This document shows, one piece after another, positions 58,875-64,000 of a DNA stretch of 64,000 bases. The first letter of the stretch is position 1. Each line of letters starts with the position of its first letter. This DNA is from Solimonas sp040377605. Its GTDB lineage: Bacteria > Pseudomonadota > Gammaproteobacteria > Nevskiales > Nevskiaceae. The notes below the pieces were generated by a model. It made no database searches, was not told the origin of the DNA, and saw nothing but the letters and a program-made list of their open reading frames with translations. The stretch covers positions 54,938 to 118,937 of the forward strand of contig JBEIOK010000001.1 in the NCBI GenBank assembly GCA_040377605.1, read 5' to 3'. The translations under genes and the position numbers were made by a program.

Positions 58875-61048
58875 GCGGAGGCCTTGCCGGGCTGGGCACT
58901 GGCCACATCCACGCCCGGGGCCACCCGGGTGAAGCGCACCTGCGCCAGGATCGCGGTCGCGTCCGGCTGCTCCGGCACCACCTCGAGAATCGCCTGGGCC
59001 ACGCGAGGCAAGGCCATGCGGGCCTTGTCGTCGCCGCGCTGCAGGCGCCGCAGCAGCGCCACCGCCGCCGCCAGCGTGATGCGCCGGCCGTTGATGTTCA
59101 CCAGCAACTCGGGCTCCGACAGGCTCGGGGCAACGGCCGCAGCCGCCGGCTCCTGCGCGGCGCACCACTTCTGCCACATCCCGCGCAGCGCCTGGCCGAA
59201 CAACTTGACGTAGCGCGGCTCGTCCATCAGCACCGAAGCCTGCATGCGCGTGCGCACGTCAGGGCGCGCCGCTGCCAGCGCCTGCGGATCGGACGCCAGC
59301 GCGACGGCGCGCTGCACATACGCGTCGACACTGGTGGCAATGTTTTCCTTGAAGCCGCCACCGGCGACGATGGTCCCCGACAGGCGCTCGCGGAAGCAGT
59401 GACCCAGCAGCGTCACCACCGGCACGCCCATCCACAGCGCATCGAAGGTGGTGGTGCCACCGGTCAGCGGGAACGGGTCCAGCGCAATGTCGATGCGGTG
59501 GTAGGTCAGGTACTGCTGGCGCGTGTCGCGCGCCACAAAGATCAGCCGCGACTCGTCGATCCCGTGCGACGCAAACTGCTCGCGCATGCCGGCCGTGGCC
59601 TCGGGCAGGTCAAGGCCCTTGCCCTCGATCAGCATCTTCGAGCCCGGCACGCCCTGCAGCACGCGACTCCAGGCCGCGATGCTCGGCGGCGTGATCTTGG
59701 CGATGTTGTTGCAGCAGCCAAACGTGATGTACCCGTTCTCCAGGCACGGCGCCGGCTTGACCTGATAGCGCTCGTCAAAGCGATGCAGCACCGAGCGGAT
59801 ATGCGGCCGGTAGACGCAGAACGTCCCCGGCAGCCGCACCAGCCCCTCCGAGTACTGCGTGGTCTCCACGCCCGGCGGATCGGCAACGTGATCGGTGATC
59901 CGCCAGTCGATGCTCTTGAGGCCCGTCGTACCCGGATAACCCAGCCAGGTCACCTGCACCGGTGCCGGCTTGTAGGCCATGGCCTGCAGCCCGTTCTTGG
60001 CGGTGTGGCCGGCCATGTCGACCAGGATGTCGATCTCGTCGTCCTGGATCATCTGGGCCGTCTTCTCGGGGTCCATGATCGGCACGTACCGGAACCGGTC
60101 CGCCCAGCCCTTGATGCGCTCGGTGACGTAATCGCCGCCGGCATAGGTGTAGTAGCAGTAGATCTCGAACTCGCTGCGCGGCAGACGTGCCAGCACCGGC
60201 TCGGAGAAGTAGGTCACCGCGTGATTGGTGAAGTCCGGCGAGATGAACCCCAACCGCAGCCGACGATTCGGCAGCGGCGTGTTGCGATGCGGCTTGCGCT
60301 TCGAGATCACCGGGGTCTCGAACACCTCGGCGAACTTGCGGGCCACTGCCACAATCTCTTCCAGCGGCGTGGTCGCGTCGTACAGCGCGGTGAGCTGCAG
60401 GTTGGTGTACAGCATCGCGTTCTGCGGCGCGATCTCCAGCGCCTCCTTGTACGCCAGGATGGCCTCGCGCACGCGGCCCTGGTCCTTCAGCGCATTGGCC
60501 AGATTGTTCAGGGCCTGATCGCTCTTCGGATTCAGCGCCAGCACCTTGCGCGCACTGGCCTCGGCTTCCTTGAGCTTGCCGAGCATGTGGCAGGCGTAGG
60601 AGTGATTCAGCCAGGCGATCTCGAAGGTCGGGTCGGTTTCGGCGGCCCGCCGGGCGTGCTCGGCGGCCTCGCTCCAGCGACGCTGATCGAGCATCAGTTT
60701 GGCCATGTTGGTGTTCAGCACCTTGTCCTTCGGTGCCATCTTGAGGCCGCGCACATACAGCGTCTCGGCCTCCTTGTAGTTGTTCTCCTTGAGCTTGATC
60801 AGCCCCAGGTTGGTGTTGCCGAACACATCATCCGGATTCTGGGCCAGCAGGCGCTCGCACAAGGCCTTCATCGGCTTCATGTCGCCCTTGAAGTACGCCT
60901 CCAGCGCGAGCTTGCGCTCGGGGTCCTGCGCCGGGGCGGGCTGGGCGGCAGCCGCCTTGGCGGGCGCAGCGGTCGCCGTACCGCCTGCGGGACGGGCAAC
61001 GCGCGTGGGCGCCGGAGGGGGCGGCGGCGGGGCTTTCTTGCGGGTCAT
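58871..61048 (-). CDS. TPR/O-GlcNAc transferase-like glycosyltransferase (GT41), copy 1
   Basis: A 725-residue protein with a Pro/Ala-rich N-terminal ~40 residues, four or five TPR units (about 45-215), and a GT41 domain (about 255-640) nearly parallel to copy 2: RLGFISPDFTNHAVTYF, VDMAGHTAKNGLQAM, VTWLGYPGTTGLKSID, YLTYHRIDIALDPFPLTGG, FDALWMGVPVVTLLG. The shared C-terminal tail includes LLVNINGRRITLAAAVALL. It is preceded by a good promoter and is the first gene of the glycan operon. Long identical blocks show a tandem duplication; the N-termini have diverged most, which could mean different acceptors. Confidence 0.88.
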   Translation of the reverse strand: MTRKKAPPPPPPAPTRVARPAGGTATAAPAKAAAAQPAPAQDPERKLALEAYFKGDMKPMKALCERLLAQNPDDVFGNTNLGLIKLKENNYKEAETLYVRGLKMAPKDKVLNTNMAKLMLDQRRWSEAAEHARRAAETDPTFEIAWLNHSYACHMLGKLKEAEASARKVLALNPKSDQALNNLANALKDQGRVREAILAYKEALEIAPQNAMLYTNLQLTALYDATTPLEEIVAVARKFAEVFETPVISKRKPHRNTPLPNRRLRLGFISPDFTNHAVTYFSEPVLARLPRSEFEIYCYYTYAGGDYVTERIKGWADRFRYVPIMDPEKTAQMIQDDEIDILVDMAGHTAKNGLQAMAYKPAPVQVTWLGYPGTTGLKSIDWRITDHVADPPGVETTQYSEGLVRLPGTFCVYRPHIRSVLHRFDERYQVKPAPCLENGYITFGCCNNIAKITPPSIAAWSRVLQGVPGSKMLIEGKGLDLPEATAGMREQFASHGIDESRLIFVARDTRQQYLTYHRIDIALDPFPLTGGTTTFDALWMGVPVVTLLGHCFRERLSGTIVAGGGFKENIATSVDAYVQRAVALASDPQALAAARPDVRTRMQASVLMDEPRYVKLFGQALRGMWQKWCAAQEPAAAAVAPSLSEPELLVNINGRRITLAAAVALLRRLQRGDDKARMALPRVAQAILEVVPEQPDATAILAQVRFTRVAPGVDVASAQPGKASA

Positions 61049-61107
61049 TGACGCTGGAATCCTGGAACAGGGTCGATCCAGCAGGAGGCCGGACCGGACG
61101 CCACCGG

Positions 61108-61136
61108 ATTATCCGTTGAGATGGCGGCAAGACCAA
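61108..61136 (-). promoter_or_regulatory. sigma70-type promoter of the GT41/CDP-sugar operon
   Basis: TTGGTC (61136-61131) and GATAAT (61113-61108) on the minus strand with a 17-nt spacer, 60 nt upstream of the copy 1 ATG. It lies after the adhesin terminator, so this operon can be transcribed independently of the adhesin gene. Confidence 0.68.
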
Positions 61137-61168
61137 GCCCGGACCCGTGTCGGGGGTGAGACCCCTGC

Positions 61169-61217
61169 AAAAACGAAAATCCCCGCGGCCCGGCGATGGC
61201 GATGCCGGACAGCGGGG
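61169..61217 (-). terminator. rho-independent terminator after the adhesin gene
   Basis: On the minus strand CCCCGC...TCCGGC(N)GCCGG...GCGGGG forms an interrupted hairpin (outer arms 61217-61212 and 61186-61181) followed by ATTTTCGTTTTT. A further GC-rich hairpin (CGCCGGGGG / CCCCCGGCG, 61237-61260) lies between it and the adhesin stop. Confidence 0.8.
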
Positions 61218-61272
61218 AAAGGTCAACTCGGAAGGTCGCCGGGGGGTGAAGCCCCCGGCGCCTGAACCGGCG

Positions 61273-64000
61273 TTACAGCGTACCGACGTTCACGTCCATC
61301 GCGTCGAAGACATTGGCGCCCCCCGCCACCCCGACGATGTTCACGGTTGCGAGGTGGTACTCGAAACCGTTGCCCAGGTCGTTGTCGAGGTTGATGTGCA
61401 GCTCGTACTCCGACCCGCTGTTGAACACGATGGTGAAGCCCGTACCGAAGCCGCGCTCCGCATCCGTGAAGCCCAGGCTGTCGAACAGACCATCGAGATC
61501 GACCGTGTCGTGCGTACCGGAGCTGCCGTTGGCATCGAAGTTGTTGATCACGTCGGTGCCGCTGTCCGCCTCGAAGTAGGCAATCACGTCTGCATCGCCG
61601 TTGCCACCGGCATCGATCGTGTCATTACCCGCGCCGCCGACCAGCGTATCCGCGGCCGTACCACCGACCAGCGAGTCATCGCCTTCGCCACCCAGGATGA
61701 GGTCCGCACCGGCACCGCCATCCAGCGTGTCGTTGCCGTCGTTGCCGAACAGCACGTCCGCACTGCCGAGACCCTGCTGCGAGTCATTGCCTGCCGTGCC
61801 CGCCAGCACATCGCGGCCACTGCTGCCCGCACCGTCAAGAATCAGGCTGTAGACGTTTGTGGTCAGCGAGAAGCCGAGGTACGTCGCGTTGTCAAAGCTG
61901 ATCTGCTCGATCGCGCCGCTAGTCTCCGTTGCTTGCAGCACGGTCACCAAGTTGCCGTCGAACTCGATCGCCGCTTCGTCACTGCCGCTGTCGTAGCTCG
62001 CGTTCAGCGACGTCAGCGCGGCACCGCCAGCGAGAATCACGAGACGGTCGCCACCCGAGGTGCCGGTATTGCCATCGAACACCGTATCGAGACCCGCATC
62101 CAGACCGAACTGATAGTGGTCGTTGGCCGCACCACCGATCAACGTGTCCGAACCCGTGCCGCCATTCAGCGTATCGGTGTTGGCATCACCGAACAACAGG
62201 TCGTCGCCCGAACCGCCATGGAGCGAGTCATTGCCGTTCTGGCCGTAGAGCACGTCATCGCCGTCGTTGCCGGAGATGACATCCGCGCCCGCGAGCCCGT
62301 AGATGATGTTGTCGCTGGCATCGGCTGAAATCACATCGGCAGCGCCGCTGCCCGTGCGGATCATGAAGGTCTCGGCGTACTCGACCGTGCCATAGACATC
62401 CGACACCGCCTCGACATTCAGCGTGTAGACCGAGTTGGTGGCCAGCGCCGAAACCACCTCGACCGCACCATTGGCCGCGACCGTGAACTGCGACGCACTG
62501 CCAGCCGCCGTCTGGAAGCTGAAGCCGGCCACATCCGGATCCAGATCGCCGATGATCTCGCCAACCCCCGGCACGGCCGTGCCACTGCTGACGAAGTCCA
62601 TCACGCCCCAGTCGATATCGGTCAGATCGGCCTCGGGGGCCACTGTCACCGTCACCGTCTGCGTCGCAGACTCCAGACCATCGTCCACCGTGATGGTGAA
62701 GCTGTCCGTGCCGCTGAAGTTCGCATCCGGCGTGTAGACCCACGCACCGCTCGACGCGTTGACCGTCACCGAGCCATTGCCGCCATCCGTCTTGCTGTAG
62801 CTCAGCGTGTCATTGACATCGACATCGGATCCGACCGACATGCCCGACAGCGGCGTGTCCTCCGTCGTGGACGCCATCGCAGTCGGCGCGATCGTCGGCG
62901 CATCGTTCTCGCCGGTGACCGTGAGGGTCAGGATCCCGATGTCGGTACCGCCGCTGCCATCGCTCAGCGTGTACTGAACGTCGAACGTAGCCGACTCTCC
63001 TTCCGCCAGCGTGTCGTACGCGTTACCCGGATCGAACGTGATCTCGCCACCGAGGAAGCTCAAGCTACCGCCGACGCCCGACGCGCCGATGGAGACGATG
63101 CTGAGGTTGTGGACCGCATCCACATCCGTATCGTTCGCCACGACATCGACGACGATGGAGGCGTTTTCGCTCGTCGTTGCCGTATCGTCGTTCGCAACCG
63201 GGTTGTCATTCGCCCCCACCACCGTCACGACAATCGTCTCCATTGCGGTACCGTCGAGGCTGCTGACCGTCAGCGTGTCGGAGACCACCTGCAGCGCCAC
63301 CAGCGCCTGCGTGTCGGAGTCCATGTTGTCGAGCGTGTAGGTCCAGGCGCCCGTCAGCTCGTTGAACGTGAAGTCGCCATACGTCCCCTCGAGGCTTAGC
63401 GGATTCACCATCGCAAAGACGTTCTCGCCGTCATCGACGTCGTCCACCGTCAGCGTGCCGCCGGCCAGCGCATTGCCGCCGCCTCCCAAGAAGCCCGGCG
63501 CCTCCTCGACCGCATCGGTCAGATCACCCGTGATCATCGCGGCGTCGTTGACGCCATTGATGGTCAGCGTCAGCGTCGACCGGCTGGTCGCACCGAACTC
63601 GTCCGCCACCACGTAGTCGATGACCACCGATGTGCTGTCCCCGGCCGCCAACGAGTCGTAGGCCGTACCCGGATCGAAGTCGATCGAGCCGCCGGAGACG
63701 AGCACGGTACCACCGGCACCGCCGGTGATCGTCGCGCCCGCCACCGTCAGCACGGCGTCGTCATCGACATCGGTGTCATTGGCGACCACATCGATCAGCG
63801 CCGACTCGTTCTCGCCCACCGTTGCCGTGTCGGCAATGGCGACCGGCGCATCGTTACTCCCCTTGACCGTGATCGTCACGGTGCGGGTATCGGTTGCACC
63901 GAAGTCGTCGGTCACCGTGACCACAAACTCCTCGGTCTCGATGTCGCCTTCCTTCAGACCCTGCGCCGCAGCGTTGTCCAGCGTATATGTCCACGCACCG
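61273..64000 (-). CDS. giant VCBS/RTX repeat adhesin, C-terminal part
   Basis: The frame is open through the right edge, so only the last ~909 residues are present. The upstream part holds VCBS/cadherin-like repeats of ~100 residues with hallmarks GAWTYTLDN, NDAPVAIADTATVGENES, VDVVANDTDVDA and NDNPVANDDTATTSEN. Next comes a spacer (ADLTDIDWGVMDFVSSG). Two blocks of RTX nonapeptides follow (GLAGADVISGNDGDDVLYG and GNDGNDTLDGGAGADLILG types) that bind calcium. The C-terminus (FDAMDVNVGTL) is consistent with a type I secretion signal. Such proteins are surface adhesins exported by a TolC-type ABC system. The secretion genes are not in the window. The neighbouring GT41 genes may glycosylate it. 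Confidence 0.88.
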   Translation of the reverse strand, partial: GAWTYTLDNAAAQGLKEGDIETEEFVVTVTDDFGATDTRTVTITVKGSNDAPVAIADTATVGENESALIDVVANDTDVDDDAVLTVAGATITGGAGGTVLVSGGSIDFDPGTAYDSLAAGDSTSVVIDYVVADEFGATSRSTLTLTINGVNDAAMITGDLTDAVEEAPGFLGGGGNALAGGTLTVDDVDDGENVFAMVNPLSLEGTYGDFTFNELTGAWTYTLDNMDSDTQALVALQVVSDTLTVSSLDGTAMETIVVTVVGANDNPVANDDTATTSENASIVVDVVANDTDVDAVHNLSIVSIGASGVGGSLSFLGGEITFDPGNAYDTLAEGESATFDVQYTLSDGSGGTDIGILTLTVTGENDAPTIAPTAMASTTEDTPLSGMSVGSDVDVNDTLSYSKTDGGNGSVTVNASSGAWVYTPDANFSGTDSFTITVDDGLESATQTVTVTVAPEADLTDIDWGVMDFVSSGTAVPGVGEIIGDLDPDVAGFSFQTAAGSASQFTVAANGAVEVVSALATNSVYTLNVEAVSDVYGTVEYAETFMIRTGSGAADVISADASDNIIYGLAGADVISGNDGDDVLYGQNGNDSLHGGSGDDLLFGDANTDTLNGGTGSDTLIGGAANDHYQFGLDAGLDTVFDGNTGTSGGDRLVILAGGAALTSLNASYDSGSDEAAIEFDGNLVTVLQATETSGAIEQISFDNATYLGFSLTTNVYSLILDGAGSSGRDVLAGTAGNDSQQGLGSADVLFGNDGNDTLDGGAGADLILGGEGDDSLVGGTAADTLVGGAGNDTIDAGGNGDADVIAYFEADSGTDVINNFDANGSSGTHDTVDLDGLFDSLGFTDAERGFGTGFTIVFNSGSEYELHINLDNDLGNGFEYHLATVNIVGVAGGANVFDAMDVNVGTL

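Noticed and set aside
59399..61051. Plus-strand frame of 550 codons opposite the first GT41 gene
   Set aside because: No domain similarity, and the GT41 signatures on the minus strand account for the region.
61273..64000. Periodic DNA resembling tandem repeats or a CRISPR array
   Set aside because: The periodicity comes from VCBS and RTX protein repeats; there are no identical repeats with unique spacers.

Overview
This 64 kb window is GC-rich chromosomal DNA from a gammaproteobacterium. The gene order resembles Pseudomonas and Xanthomonas neighbourhoods (gshB-yqgE-ruvX-pyrB-pyrC'-pil/chp; cysE-isc-ndk-rlmN-pilF-rodZ-ispG-hisS-yfgM-bamB; trmJ/suhB). Together with a Thiobacillus-ferrooxidans-type GshA this suggests a Nevskiales/Xanthomonadales-like lineage, but no rRNA or ribosomal marker is present, so the order-level placement is an inference. 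Coding density is very high, no gene-free stretch exceeds about 240 bp, many genes overlap by ATGA, and I saw no tRNA, rRNA, IS element or CRISPR array.

Left part (1-12.97 kb, all minus strand): a lipoprotein beta-helix gene running off the left edge, a secreted alpha/beta hydrolase with a GlyGly-CTERM-like tail, a LuxR-type regulator, a cation-diffusion-facilitator transporter, then the Chp chemosensory system for type IV pili (pilG-pilI-chpA-chpC). Divergent from pilG, the plus strand carries gshA-gshB (glutathione), apbE-NusG_II-Gx transporter (putative flavinylation/quinone module), yqgE-ruvX, pyrB with its non-catalytic partner pyrC', and finally pilH-pilJ, the missing half of the pil chemosensory locus. 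Next come pckA, a fumarylacetoacetase-family gene, a DUF502 protein, an AmpG-like MFS carrier and an SLC13 permease.

Middle (29.9-45.2 kb, minus strand): a lipoprotein penicillin/AHL-acylase-family gene, then a long housekeeping series read from cysE: two cysteine desulfurases, a degenerate IscU-like scaffold, iscA, ndk (own promoter), rlmN, pilF, rodZ, ispG, hisS, yfgM, bamB. The usual iscR, hscB, hscA, fdx and iscX are absent. trmJ and suhB are divergent upstream.

Right part (46.2-64 kb) is a surface-glycan and adhesin region. rfbBACD (dTDP-L-rhamnose) and a phosphoglycosyl transferase lie on plus. Convergent to them, a minus-strand operon makes a CDP-6-deoxyhexose (rfbF, rfbG) and probably modifies it (C-methyltransferase, 3,5-epimerase, reductase/epimerase, acyltransferase, CmcI-type methyltransferase). 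It is headed by two tandem TPR/O-GlcNAc-transferase-like (GT41) proteins under a good sigma70-type promoter. Immediately upstream of these is the 3' end of a very large VCBS/RTX adhesin. The pairing of duplicated cytoplasmic GT41 enzymes with a giant type I-secreted adhesin and a dedicated nucleotide-sugar operon is the most interesting candidate system in the window.
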